Assembly: GCF_001703635.1 (NCBI RefSeq)
Contig: NZ_LQZT01000034.1
Span: 222,753 to 286,752 of the forward strand
Length of the DNA stretch: 64,000 nt
Origin: Parahoeflea olei
GTDB taxonomy: Bacteria > Pseudomonadota > Alphaproteobacteria > Rhizobiales > Rhizobiaceae
Reading direction: 5' to 3'
The position numbers and the translations under genes were made by a program. The notes under the pieces were generated by a model, which was not told where the DNA came from, ran no database searches, and worked only from the letters and a program-made list of their open reading frames with translations. Positions 51,224 to 59,168 of this stretch are shown here, piece by piece (within the stretch, counting starts at the first letter, position 1; every line of letters begins with the position of its first letter).

Positions 51224-51252
51224 CTTGACCGGACAGGCGCACGGGCCTATCC
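51224..51252 (+). promoter_or_regulatory. Sigma-70-type promoter candidate
   Basis: CTTGAC, 17-nt spacer, CTATCC: four or more matches per hexamer to the alphaproteobacterial consensus CTTGAC-N17-CTATAT. It would start transcription near 51260, ahead of the tiny frames and the YjhX-type gene. Confidence 0.55.
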
Positions 51253-51359
51253 CAAGCATGTCCATTCACCTTATGGAGTTTTGATGTCCGCCTTATCGGA
51301 GTCCCGCTGAGCGGGCCTTGCGTTTCTCGCGTCACTGACGCCGCGCACGGCCCGAAACC

Positions 51360-51399
51360 CCAAAAACCGCCGCCGGCCCTCCGGCCGGCTCCGTTTTGG
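51360..51399 (+). terminator. Extended hairpin upstream of the YjhX-type gene
   Basis: The core GCCGGCC, CTCC loop, GGCCGGC is extended by CCAAAA and TTTTGG arms with small mismatches. It has the shape of a terminator or attenuator for the transcript starting near 51260. Confidence 0.45.
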
Positions 51400-51438
51400 T
51401 GTGCGCTCATGCGAGCGCGTGTTTCCGGACTTCAGACA

Positions 51439-51696
51439 ATGGACATTTCCCGCTCGGAACAGCGGATCTTGCACCTGCTCGCGCAGGGCGGCAGGATCGA
51501 ACTCATCCGCGACGACAACCGAAAGATCGCCGAAATCAAGCTGATCACCCGCGAGGGCTGGCTCTTTGCCGGCCTCGACCTCGAGACCTTCCGCAAGCTC
51601 AAGCGCAAACGCGCGATCAGCTCGCGCAAGGGCCAGCCCTACCAGGTCACCCGCAGGGGGCTCGAACTGGTGAGATCACAGCTCGACAACCGGTAG
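51439..51696 (+). CDS. YjhX-type (UPF0386) protein
   Basis: The 85-residue protein (MDISRSEQRILHLLAQGGRIELIRDDNRKIAEIKLITREGWLFAGLDLETFRKLKRKRAISSRKGQPYQVTRRGLELVRSQLDNR, read in segments) matches the small UPF0386/YjhX family, winged-helix-like basic proteins. The E. coli relative YjhX is annotated as a topoisomerase-inhibiting toxin, but chromosomal alphaproteobacterial copies usually lack a YjhQ antitoxin partner and none is seen here, so toxicity should not be assumed. The start is chosen from family length; a longer in-frame start at 51409 exists. Confidence 0.82.
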   Translation: MDISRSEQRILHLLAQGGRIELIRDDNRKIAEIKLITREGWLFAGLDLETFRKLKRKRAISSRKGQPYQVTRRGLELVRSQLDNR

Positions 51697-51717
51697 CGAC
51701 GCACCGCTGCCGGCCCG

Positions 51718-51745
51718 AGGGAGGGGTGGATGTCCATCCCTCCCT
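51718..51745. terminator. Hairpin between convergent YjhX-type and membrane-protein genes
   Basis: AGGGAGGGGTG and CATCCCTCCCT pair over 11 bp (one G-U) with a 6-nt loop, 20 nt after the YjhX-type stop. No T tract; likely shared transcript end. Confidence 0.5.
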
Positions 51746-51768
51746 AACGGGCGCCAGCGCTTGGCCAA

Positions 51769-52707
51769 TCAGTCCTTCTTGCGAAAGCGCGTGAGCCGGT
51801 CCCAGGCATGGGGCGAGCGGTACAGGAAAACCCGGTTGACCTCTGTCCACATGCGGCGCTCGGCTTCGGCATTGCGCGGTATCTCGAGGCCCAGCTTGTC
51901 GGCCAGGTCGGTCCGATGCAGGTCATAGGCGGCCGCGAAGACCTGGCCATAGGCGCCGCCGCTGATGAAGACGAGACTGCGGGCGGCATAAAGCACCACG
52001 CCCAGCCCCAAGAGCACGGGAAACGAAAACTGCGATGTCGTCATCATCAGCCAGATGGTGATCGCCAGCGCAATCATGGTCAGCACCAGGACATTGGCCG
52101 CGAAGAACAATTGCGACCGCGCAGCGGAAATGCTGCCGCGCAGCTCCTCGGAGATCAGCGTCTGCAGCCGCTGCCACGAACCGATCGCATCAAGCCCGTA
52201 GACCACGCGCGGATAGACCTCCGCGGCGCGCAGGTAATTGCCGATCCGGAACGGCAGGAAGAACTCGGTCTTGTCCGGATAGGACGTGATCGCGCCGTCG
52301 AGCCGGTCGGCATGGCCGTCCGGAAAGGGCGGCACCTCCTGCCCCAGCCGGCGCGCCTCGTCGACCTTCGCCTGGAACTCGACGGCGGCCCTGAAGCGAA
52401 AATTGTAGTCGTCCTCGAACCGCCGGGTGAGCGCCAGGCTTTCGAGATAGTCCTGCCAGACATAGCCCTGCAGCGCCCGCATGATCAGCGGACTGAAGGT
52501 CATCAACACGACGGAAAAGACAACCACGGTGACGATGAAGCTGGAGGCGGCGATGATTTCATTGAATGCGCCGGAGGCGAAGGGGATGAGAGCCTGCCCG
52601 AAAGCCAGCCCGATCAGGTGCAGTTCCACGGCGAAAATCAGCGTCGGGACCAGATAGGCGATGGCGAATTCGCGCTCGAAAATGCCGACGATCTTCGACA
52701 GGTCCAT
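51769..52707 (-). CDS. Membrane protein of unknown function, HU-operon partner
   Basis: A 312-residue protein with two hydrophobic hairpins: residues about 15-85 (AIAYLVPTLIFAVELHLIGLAFG, IIAASSFIVTVVVFSVVLMTFSPL) and about 210-255 (LFFAANVLVLTMIALAITIWLMM, FSFPVLLGLGVVLYAARSLVF). About 120 hydrophilic residues lie between them, and another 55 at the C-terminus. I do not recognise a family. It starts 9 bp after the HU-like gene and is certainly cotranscribed with it. Function unknown. Confidence 0.75.
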   Translation of the reverse strand: MDLSKIVGIFEREFAIAYLVPTLIFAVELHLIGLAFGQALIPFASGAFNEIIAASSFIVTVVVFSVVLMTFSPLIMRALQGYVWQDYLESLALTRRFEDDYNFRFRAAVEFQAKVDEARRLGQEVPPFPDGHADRLDGAITSYPDKTEFFLPFRIGNYLRAAEVYPRVVYGLDAIGSWQRLQTLISEELRGSISAARSQLFFAANVLVLTMIALAITIWLMMTTSQFSFPVLLGLGVVLYAARSLVFISGGAYGQVFAAAYDLHRTDLADKLGLEIPRNAEAERRMWTEVNRVFLYRSPHAWDRLTRFRKKD

Positions 52708-52716
52708 CGCGGCGGC

Positions 52717-53010
52717 CTATGGATCGCTGGTCCGGCCGCCATTGATGGCGCTGAGCAACGCTGGGCTCGGCGTGAATTTCAGCACAGCCCTGGCGGGGAT
52801 CTCGATGGTCTGGCCGGTCCTGGGGTTGCGGCCCGTCTGCGGCTTGCGCTGCTTGCGGGCAAACTTGCCGAAATCCCTGATGACGACCTCATCGCCGTCG
52901 CTCATCTGCCGGCCGATGGTTTCGAGCAAGCTGTCAACCACAATTGCCGCGTCGCGCCGGCTCATGCCGGTTTTCCGGGCAACCTCCGCGATGAGTTCCT
53001 TCTTGTTCAT
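52717..53010 (-). CDS. HU/IHF-family DNA-binding protein
   Basis: Nucleoid-type protein, 97 residues. It reads MNKKELIAEVARKTGMSRRDAAIVVDSLLETIGRQMSDGDEVVIRDFGKFARKQRKPQTGRNPRTGQTIEIPARAVLKFTPSPALL (in segments), with the beta-arm GRNPRTGQTIEIPAR and the intercalating Pro intact. It is closer to HU than to IHF, with a divergent C-terminal tail (SAINGGRTSDP). It lies downstream of gatA by 63 bp and just upstream of a membrane protein, not in the usual HU location, so it is probably a secondary paralogue. Confidence 0.93.
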   Translation of the reverse strand: MNKKELIAEVARKTGMSRRDAAIVVDSLLETIGRQMSDGDEVVIRDFGKFARKQRKPQTGRNPRTGQTIEIPARAVLKFTPSPALLSAINGGRTSDP

Positions 53011-53073
53011 GGCCAGGCCCCGCGTTCCCGCCGGAAGCCTACCTCAAACAACCCATGCGATCAACAGAGCCGT

Positions 53074-54555
53074 TTACCACCAGCGCTTGGGCGCAAACCG
53101 TCCTGCCGCCTGCTCGATCACATGGGCGGTCCTGAACAGGGTTTCTTCCTCGAAGGGACGGCCGATCAGCTGCAGGCCGAGCGGCAGGCCCTTGGGGTCG
53201 AGGCCGGCGGGGACGGCAATGCCCGGCAGGCCGGCCATGTTGACGGTCACGGTGAAGACGTCGTTCAGGTACATCTTGACCGGATCGCTCGCCAGGCTCT
53301 CGTCGCCCACGGCGAAGGCGGAGGACGGCGTGGCCGGCGTCAGGATCGCGTCGACGCCGGCGTCGAAGGCCAGTTCGAAATCGCGCTTGATCAGCGTGCG
53401 CAGCTTCTGGGCGCGCAGGTAATAGGCGTCGTAATAGCCGGCCGAGAGCACATAGGTGCCGATCATGATGCGGCGCTTGACCTCCTGGCCGAAACCGGCC
53501 GCGCGGGTCTGCTCATACATGTCGACGATGTCCTTGCCGGGCATGCGCAGACCGTAGCGGACACCGTCGTAGCGCGCGAGGTTGGACGAGGCTTCCGCGG
53601 GCGCGACGATGTAATAGGCGGGCAGCGCATATTTGGTGTGCGGCAGTTCGATGTCGACGATCTCGGCGCCCGCATCCTTGAGCCAGGCGATGCCCTGCTG
53701 CCAGAGCGCGTCGATCTCGGCGGGCATGCCGTCCATGCGGTATTCGCGCGGGATGCCGATCTTCAGCCCCTTGACCGAGCCGCCGAGCGCGGCCTCGTAA
53801 TCCGGCACCGGCAGGTCGACCGAGGTGGTGTCCTTGTCGTCGACAGAGGCCATCGACTTGAGCAGGATCGCCGCATCGCGCACGTCACGGGCGATCGGGC
53901 CGGCCTGGTCGAGCGAGGAGGCGAAGGCGGCGATGCCCCAGCGCGAGCAGCGGCCATAGGTGGGCTTGATGCCGACGGTGCCGGTAAACGCCGCGGGCTG
54001 GCGGATCGAGCCGCCGGTGTCGGTGGCCGTCGCCCCCGCGCAGAGCCAGGCCGCGACCGCCGCCGCGGAGCCGCCCGACGAGCCGCCGGGCACCAGCCTG
54101 GCGTCCGAGCCCTCGGCGCGCCACGGATTGATCACCGGGCCGTAATAGGAGGTCTCGTTGGACGAGCCCATGGCGAATTCGTCCATGTTGAGTTTGCCGA
54201 GCATGACCGCGCCGTCGGCCCAAAGATTGGCGGTCACCGTCGATTCGTAGCGCGGCTCGAAGCCGTCGAGCACGTGGCTGCAGGCCTGGGTGTGCACGCC
54301 TTCGGTGGCGTAAAGATCCTTGATGCCGAGCGGAATGCCTTCGAGCGCGCCTGCGGTTCCGGCCGCGCGGCGCGCATCCGATGCCTTCGCCATGTCGAGC
54401 GCCTTGTCGGCGGTCACCGTCACATAGGCGTTGATCGCCGCGTTGGCGGCATCGATCGCCTTGAGATAGGCCTCGGTCAGTTCGACGCTCGAGAAGGCGC
54501 CCTTGCCCATCTCGTCACGGGCTTCGGCGATGGTCAGACGGGTAAGGTCGGTCAT
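53074..54555 (-). CDS. gatA: Aspartyl/glutamyl-tRNA amidotransferase subunit A
   Basis: Amidase-signature enzyme that frees ammonia from glutamine for GatB. The 493 residues include the catalytic lysine in [17 protein letters not shown], the cis-serine and Ser nucleophile in [38 protein letters not shown], and the C-terminal [29 protein letters not shown]. Its ATG overlaps the preceding GNAT stop by 4 bp (ATGA), so gatC, the GNAT gene and gatA form a coupled operon. Confidence 0.98.
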   Translation of the reverse strand: MTDLTRLTIAEARDEMGKGAFSSVELTEAYLKAIDAANAAINAYVTVTADKALDMAKASDARRAAGTAGALEGIPLGIKDLYATEGVHTQACSHVLDGFEPRYESTVTANLWADGAVMLGKLNMDEFAMGSSNETSYYGPVINPWRAEGSDARLVPGGSSGGSAAAVAAWLCAGATATDTGGSIRQPAAFTGTVGIKPTYGRCSRWGIAAFASSLDQAGPIARDVRDAAILLKSMASVDDKDTTSVDLPVPDYEAALGGSVKGLKIGIPREYRMDGMPAEIDALWQQGIAWLKDAGAEIVDIELPHTKYALPAYYIVAPAEASSNLARYDGVRYGLRMPGKDIVDMYEQTRAAGFGQEVKRRIMIGTYVLSAGYYDAYYLRAQKLRTLIKRDFELAFDAGVDAILTPATPSSAFAVGDESLASDPVKMYLNDVFTVTVNMAGLPGIAVPAGLDPKGLPLGLQLIGRPFEEETLFRTAHVIEQAAGRFAPKRWW

Positions 54556-55034
54556 GCGGACAACTTCTTTTCAAAGAACCGGGAATAGCCGGAATCGGGA
54601 TAATCGAGAACGGCGCCACATTCGGTGAAGCCGTGATTTTCATAAAGCCGGACGGCGGCGGCAAGCCCCTCGCCCACGCCGGTTTCGAGCACCAGCCGTT
54701 CGATGCCGAGCGCGCGGGCCCGCGCGCAGATTGCATCGAGCACCAGGGCGCCGATGCGCCGGCCGCGGGCGGCGGGCAGCGTGAACATGCGCTTGACCTC
54801 GCCGGTGCGCAGCCCCTTGTCGGTGCCGACATCCTTGAGCGCGCCGAGCCCCACGGCCTCGCCGGCTTCGGTGCGGGCCACGAACACGGTCATGTCGGCC
54901 GTGGCCATCTCCTCGAGGTCGAGGCCGAAATGGAATTCTTCCGGCGCCAGCGGCAACAGATGGGCGTCAAGCGCTGTGACCAGCGCCTTCACCTCGTCCT
55001 GGAACGGCGATTCAATGGCGACCGAAACCGTCAT
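54552..55034 (-). CDS. GNAT-family acetyltransferase embedded in gatCA
   Basis: The 160-residue protein has the motif [58 protein letters not shown], a standard GNAT acetyl-CoA site with N-terminal [27 protein letters not shown]. It starts 5 bp after gatC and its stop overlaps the gatA start. Tight coupling implies it is made in step with the amidotransferase. What it acetylates is unknown. Confidence 0.9.
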   Translation of the reverse strand: MTVSVAIESPFQDEVKALVTALDAHLLPLAPEEFHFGLDLEEMATADMTVFVARTEAGEAVGLGALKDVGTDKGLRTGEVKRMFTLPAARGRRIGALVLDAICARARALGIERLVLETGVGEGLAAAVRLYENHGFTECGAVLDYPDSGYSRFFEKKLSA

Positions 55035-55038
55035 GGCG

Positions 55039-55326
55039 TTATTCGACCACCTTCGGGACGGTGAAGAAGGTTTCCGCGCTTTCCGGGGCATTGGCGAGGA
55101 TATCGGCGGTCTTGGAGCCGTCGGTCACGGTGTCGGTGCGCTTGCGCATCTGCATCGGGGTGACCGAGGTCATCGGCTCGACGCCGTCGACATCGACTTC
55201 GGACAGCTGTTCGACGAAGCCCAGAATGGCGTTGAGCTCGCCTTCCATGCGGGCGGCGTCCTCTTCGCTGACCGCAATGCGGGCCAGGTGCGCAACACGT
55301 TTGACGGTGGCAAGATCTACGGACAT
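55039..55326 (-). CDS. gatC: Aspartyl/glutamyl-tRNA amidotransferase subunit C
   Basis: Small subunit that holds GatA and GatB together. The 95 residues ([41 protein letters not shown], then [41 protein letters not shown]) match the family at its normal length. First gene of the gatC-GNAT-gatA operon. Confidence 0.97.
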   Translation of the reverse strand: MSVDLATVKRVAHLARIAVSEEDAARMEGELNAILGFVEQLSEVDVDGVEPMTSVTPMQMRKRTDTVTDGSKTADILANAPESAETFFTVPKVVE

Positions 55327-55417
55327 CGGGTCCTCATCGGGTCATGTGTACAGGATCGCCCCGCTATAGCCGCGCGCGCGCGGCCACGCAACTGCGGGGC
55401 ATGGTTTTGTGGCGACC

Positions 55418-56125
55418 TCAGACCTCGACCGTTTCCCCCGACTTCGGCACCACCACATTGGCCGCATCCTCTTCCATGGCTTCGAGGAACGTGTCGGCGG
55501 TCTGGTCGATGATCGGGAACGAGCCGTAGTGGCAGGGAATGACCTTGGCGAAGGAGAAGAACCGGCGGCAGGCGAGCGCGGCCACCGCGCCGCCCATGGT
55601 GAAGCGGTCGCCGATCGGCACCAGGCCGATTTCCGGGCGGTGCAGTTCGTTGATCAGCGCCATGTCGGAGAAGATGTCGGTGTCGCCCATGTGCAGAAGG
55701 TCCGGCTCGTCCTCGAAATGCAGCATCAGCCCGTTGGCGCTGCCGAGCGAATGCGACACCCCGTCCGAGGTGATGCTGGCAGAGGAATGCAGCGCATTGA
55801 CGAAGGTTGCGGAAAAATCGCCGAACGAGACCGTGCCGCCGGTGTTGCCCTGCTCGATGCGGTCGAGGCCGTGGTGATGGCCGAGCCATCCGGCGAGATC
55901 GGCATTGGCAAGCACGGTGGCGCCGGTTTCCTTGGCGATCGCGGCGGTATCGCCGACATGGTCGCCATGGCCGTGGGTCAGAAGGATATGGGTCACGCCC
56001 TTGACCGCGTCCTTGCGGTCATTGCCCTGAAAACCGGGATTGCCGGTGAAAAACGGGTCGATCAGGATGGTCGAGCGGGCGGTTTCGAGACGGAAGGCGG
56101 AATGGCCGAGCCAGGTGATGTTCAC
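55418..56125 (-). CDS. UPF0173-type metallo-beta-lactamase-fold hydrolase
   Basis: The 235-residue protein begins with GTG ([31 protein letters not shown]), preceded by AAGGAG at 9 nt. The metal motif [13 protein letters not shown] is intact, with a further His in [15 protein letters not shown] and the terminal [13 protein letters not shown]. These are the hallmarks of UPF0173 metal-dependent hydrolases, whose substrate is unknown. Cytoplasmic. It starts a single-gene unit upstream of gatC on the same strand, 92 bp away. Confidence 0.93.
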   Translation of the reverse strand: MNITWLGHSAFRLETARSTILIDPFFTGNPGFQGNDRKDAVKGVTHILLTHGHGDHVGDTAAIAKETGATVLANADLAGWLGHHHGLDRIEQGNTGGTVSFGDFSATFVNALHSSASITSDGVSHSLGSANGLMLHFEDEPDLLHMGDTDIFSDMALINELHRPEIGLVPIGDRFTMGGAVAALACRRFFSFAKVIPCHYGSFPIIDQTADTFLEAMEEDAANVVVPKSGETVEV

Positions 56126-56289
56126 GGTGTCTGTCTCCTTGTGCGTTTGCCCGATCCTAACGGATCGCACCGGCCTTGGCCATTGCAGGCCGTGGCCCCG
56201 ATGCGCGCGGGTGTGCCCCCTTGTTGCGCGCGCGGCCCGGCTGGGCTATGCGACGGCATCCCACCTGCAACCACTCCAGCGAGGCACCC

Positions 56290-56586
56290 ATGGCCGACGA
56301 CGATTATGTCTATGACGAGACGACAGGCGAATGGCGCCCGGCATCGGAACTGGCTGCGGAAGCCGCGGCCGCCTCGGCCGTGCGCGATTCGGCCGGCAAC
56401 GTGCTGGCCGACGGCGATTCGGTGACGCTGATCAAGGACCTCAAGGTCAAGGGCGCCGGACAGACGCTCAAGCAGGGCACCGTCATCAAGTCGATCCGGC
56501 TCACCGACAATCCCGAAGAGATCGACTGCCGGCACGACGCCATCAAGGGACTCGTGCTGCGCACCGAATTCGTGCGCAAGCGCTAG
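56290..56586 (+). CDS. PhnA-domain protein lacking the zinc ribbon
   Basis: The 98-residue protein has the C-terminal PhnA domain clearly ([68 protein letters not shown]), but its N-terminus ([29 protein letters not shown]) has none of the CxxC pairs of the usual zinc ribbon. It is probably a lineage-specific short form; PhnA itself is not needed for phosphonate use despite the name. The GTG of ruvX follows 8 bp after the stop, so the two are cotranscribed. Confidence 0.82.
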   Translation: MADDDYVYDETTGEWRPASELAAEAAAASAVRDSAGNVLADGDSVTLIKDLKVKGAGQTLKQGTVIKSIRLTDNPEEIDCRHDAIKGLVLRTEFVRKR

Positions 56587-56594
56587 GACAGCCC

Positions 56595-57098
56595 GTGGCC
56601 GCCATCACCATCGAGGAACTCGCGACCCTGATCGCCCCCGGAGAGACCATCGCCGGGATCGATCTCGGCACCGAGACCATCGGGCTTGCGGTGTCGGACC
56701 TGTCGCTGAGCCTCGCCACGCCGCGACCGGTGATCAAGCGCCGGAAGTTCACGATCGATGCGCAGGTGCTGCTCGAAGCGCTTGCGCGCGACAATGTCCG
56801 CGCCGCGGTGATCGGGCTTCCGGTCAACATGGACGGCTCGCAAGGCCCGCGGGTGCAGGCCACCCGCGCCTTCGTGCGCTCCATGGCCGAAAAATCCGAC
56901 CTGCCCTTCGTGTTCTGGGACGAGCGGCTGTCGACGGTCGCCGCGGAACGGGCGCTCATCGAAATGGACGTGTCGCGCAAGAAGCGGAAGGAGCGGATCG
57001 ACTCGGCCGCGGCAAGCTTCATCCTGCAGGGTGCGCTCGACCGGCTCTCAGGCCTGCGCCGCGCGGCGGCCCTGGAATCCGAAGACAACCGGGATTAA
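56595..57098 (+). CDS. ruvX: RuvX/YqgF Holliday junction resolvase homologue (pre-16S rRNA nuclease)
   Basis: RNase H-like nuclease; YqgF was shown in E. coli to mature 16S rRNA ends. The 167 residues include the first catalytic Asp in [17 protein letters not shown], a Glu in [15 protein letters not shown], and a final Asp in [21 protein letters not shown] start with AGGA upstream. It follows the PhnA-domain gene and is convergent with the two membrane genes after it. Confidence 0.93.
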   Translation: MAAITIEELATLIAPGETIAGIDLGTETIGLAVSDLSLSLATPRPVIKRRKFTIDAQVLLEALARDNVRAAVIGLPVNMDGSQGPRVQATRAFVRSMAEKSDLPFVFWDERLSTVAAERALIEMDVSRKKRKERIDSAAASFILQGALDRLSGLRRAAALESEDNRD

Positions 57099-57114
57099 CA
57101 GCAATCGCCCGGCT

Positions 57115-57453
57115 TCAATCGGGCTGCGGGGCCGCTTCGGTCTCGCCGGCGCCGCGAAACCGCGCCGTGACGGGGGCGAAAAACGCCTTGAGCGCTGCCC
57201 AGATCTGACGGCGGCGGCGCTTGAGGACGATGAACCCGAGCACCAGGAACGAATCCACGATCACGGCCTTGAGCACCAGCGGCGGAACCGCCTGGGGTGG
57301 AAGCCCGAGCATGTTGCCGTAGATGATGAACACCAGGTCGTGCAGGTCGCGGCTGAGGATCCGGTAGCCGAAATTGATGTCGTAGTAGGACAGGCCGTAC
57401 CAGCTTCCCAGAAGCACGATCGGCAGGATCCAGAGCAGCAGGAACAGTTTCAT
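57115..57453 (-). CDS. Small membrane protein, DUF6105-like
   Basis: A 112-residue protein with two hydrophobic segments (LFLLLWILPIVLLGSWYGLSYYD at the N-terminus and PPLVLKAVIVDSFLVLGFIVL near 70) and a basic C-terminus (KRRRRQIWAALKAFF). It resembles the DUF6105 family; function unknown. Its ATG overlaps the stop of the upstream membrane gene (ATGA), so they are coupled. Family assignment is from memory and is tentative. Confidence 0.7.
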   Translation of the reverse strand: MKLFLLLWILPIVLLGSWYGLSYYDINFGYRILSRDLHDLVFIIYGNMLGLPPQAVPPLVLKAVIVDSFLVLGFIVLKRRRRQIWAALKAFFAPVTARFRGAGETEAAPQPD

Positions 57454-58037
57454 GAGCCCGCTCCGCTGCGGGTGAAGGCCGCAAGCCGGGCGCTGAAGGC
57501 GGCGTGGCTGGCCGCGTGTTCGGCAATCACCGCGTCGAGATCGTCAGCCGCCCCCTCTGCCCTGCCGGCATCCGCGGCAATCCGCGCGAAGGAGGAAAGC
57601 GTGAGCAGCAGCCCACCGAGCGCGGTCAGCTGCAAGACCAGCAGCGCCCCCGCCTCGCCGCCGGCAAAGGACACGGCCACGACCAGTGCCGCGGCGGCCG
57701 CGGCGCAGGCCGTCGCTCCCTCGGCCAGCGGCCTCGCCTGCCGCTGTTCGAGGGCTTCGCCGAGCGCGCCGAACATCATCGCAAATAGCATCAGCCCGGC
57801 CGCGGCGATGTTGAGACCACCGAGGATGCCGAAGCCGACGCTGCGCCCGAATGGGCCGAGGCCGATTCGCTGCATCGCCGCGATCGCGGCGTCGACCAGA
57901 CCGGTTCCGGCAAACAGCCGAAGGCCCGCGATCTCGACCCCGCCATGCGGCGCATAGGTCACGACAAGCGCCAGCAATGACAGAAAACTGATCCAGAACA
58001 GCGTGATAGCGGTGAAAAGCAATCGGCTCGAAATCAT
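57450..58037 (-). CDS. Four-helix membrane protein of unknown function
   Basis: A 195-residue protein with hydrophobic segments at about 8-30 (LFTAITLFWISFLSLLALVVTYA), 70-95 (GILGGLNIAAAGLMLFAMMFGAL), 113-133 (CAAAAAALVVAVSFAGG) and 138-158 (LLVLQLTALGGLLLTLSSFA), ending in an Ala-rich helix. I do not recognise a family. The ATG at 58037 (MISSRLLF) has GGGA 6 nt upstream; an ATG 6 nt earlier is also possible. Coupled to the small membrane protein downstream. Confidence 0.65.
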   Translation of the reverse strand: MISSRLLFTAITLFWISFLSLLALVVTYAPHGGVEIAGLRLFAGTGLVDAAIAAMQRIGLGPFGRSVGFGILGGLNIAAAGLMLFAMMFGALGEALEQRQARPLAEGATACAAAAAALVVAVSFAGGEAGALLVLQLTALGGLLLTLSSFARIAADAGRAEGAADDLDAVIAEHAASHAAFSARLAAFTRSGAGS

Positions 58038-58235
58038 TGTCATTCCCAAGGCTCGGGGCATGCGGTGCACGGCCCGGCCGCCAGCATGGACGCCGGGGGC
58101 AGCCCGCGCAATGTAAACCATTTGTTAAGGTTAACGCGACCATTGCCGACCGGCGTCGCGCCGCTTATGACCGGGGAACCATCCAGCCGCGCCGCGGTTG
58201 CCCGCCATCTCCAGCCGCTGCGCCCCTGCCCTGCC

Positions 58236-59168
58236 ATGATCGCGATTTTCGAAAGCATCCTGCCGATCTTCCTCGTCATGCTGCTGGGCATGGCGCTCAA
58301 ACGTGCGCCCTTTGTCGACCAGAGCGTCTGGCCCGGGCTCGAGACGCTGGGCTACTACCTGTTCTTCCCGATGCTGCTGTTCGTCACGCTCGCCACCGCC
58401 GATTTCTCGAGCCTCGAACTCGGCGCGGTGGCGCTCGCGGCGCTGATCGCGGTGGGGGTGATGGCCACGCTGGCGCTGGCGATCCATCCACTGGCGCAGG
58501 CGCGCGGGCTCGACAATCCGCGCTACACCTCGCTGTTCCAGACGGCGACGCGCTGGAACGCCTTCATCGCGCTCGCCATCGCCGAACGGCTCAGCGGCAC
58601 GACCGGGCTTGCGCTGGTGGCGCTGGTCATGGCGGTCATCATCATCCCGCTCAACCTCATCAATGTCGCCATGCTGGTCTGGTACGGATCGGGCACGCGC
58701 AGCCTCTCGATGCTCGCCCGGCGCACCGTTTCCAATCCGCTGATCATCGCCTGCGTGGCCGGAATGATGGTCAATGCCCTGCCGTACGGCATCTATCCGC
58801 CGCTCGAACAGGGGATGAACCTGATCGCCCGCGCGGCGCTGGGTCTCAACCTTCTGATGGTCGGCGCCGGCCTGATCGTCACCGACGCGCTGCGCCCCAG
58901 CCCGGCGGTGCTGGCCTCGACGGCGCTGAAGCTCGTGCTGTTTCCCCTGGTGATGACCGCCGTGGCGCTGGCCCTCGGGCTTACCGGGGAAGCCGCGGTC
59001 ATCCTGGTGCTGTGCGCGGCCGTGCCCACCGCCATGAACGGCTATGTGCTCGCCCGGCAGATGGGCGGCGACACCCGGCTTTACGCGGCGGCCGCCACCG
59101 TGCAGACGGCCGCCTCGTTCCTGACCATTCCAGCCGCCCTGTGGCTGGCGGCGGCGGTGTTCGGCTGA
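58236..59168 (+). CDS. AEC (auxin efflux carrier) family transporter
   Basis: A 310-residue inner-membrane carrier with about ten helices. It begins MIAIFESILPIFLVMLLGMALKRAPFVDQSVWPGLETLGYYLFFPMLLF and has the NPLIIACVAGMMVNALP crossover and SPAVLASTALKLVLFPLVM stretch. Substrates in this family include malate, malonate and other small acids; none can be assigned. No ribosome-binding site is obvious, so the start is approximate. It is convergent with the acyl-CoA dehydrogenase gene, whose stop is adjacent. Confidence 0.9.
   Translation: MIAIFESILPIFLVMLLGMALKRAPFVDQSVWPGLETLGYYLFFPMLLFVTLATADFSSLELGAVALAALIAVGVMATLALAIHPLAQARGLDNPRYTSLFQTATRWNAFIALAIAERLSGTTGLALVALVMAVIIIPLNLINVAMLVWYGSGTRSLSMLARRTVSNPLIIACVAGMMVNALPYGIYPPLEQGMNLIARAALGLNLLMVGAGLIVTDALRPSPAVLASTALKLVLFPLVMTAVALALGLTGEAAVILVLCAAVPTAMNGYVLARQMGGDTRLYAAAATVQTAASFLTIPAALWLAAAVFG

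Larger units (their letters stand above)
51026..51438. other. Gene-poor divergent spacer with promoter, tiny reading frames and hairpin
   Basis: No ordinary gene. The spacer carries a good promoter-like pair (51224-51252), two overlapping tiny frames, MSIHLMEF (51258-51284) and MSALSESR (51284-51310, GGAG 5 nt upstream), and a long imperfect hairpin at 51360-51399, all reading towards the YjhX-type gene. It may be a leader peptide/attenuator or a small RNA. Confidence 0.45.

Noticed and set aside
51439..51696. YjhX-type gene as half of a toxin-antitoxin pair
   Set aside because: No antitoxin-like gene is adjacent; neighbours are a divergent GNAT and a convergent membrane protein.
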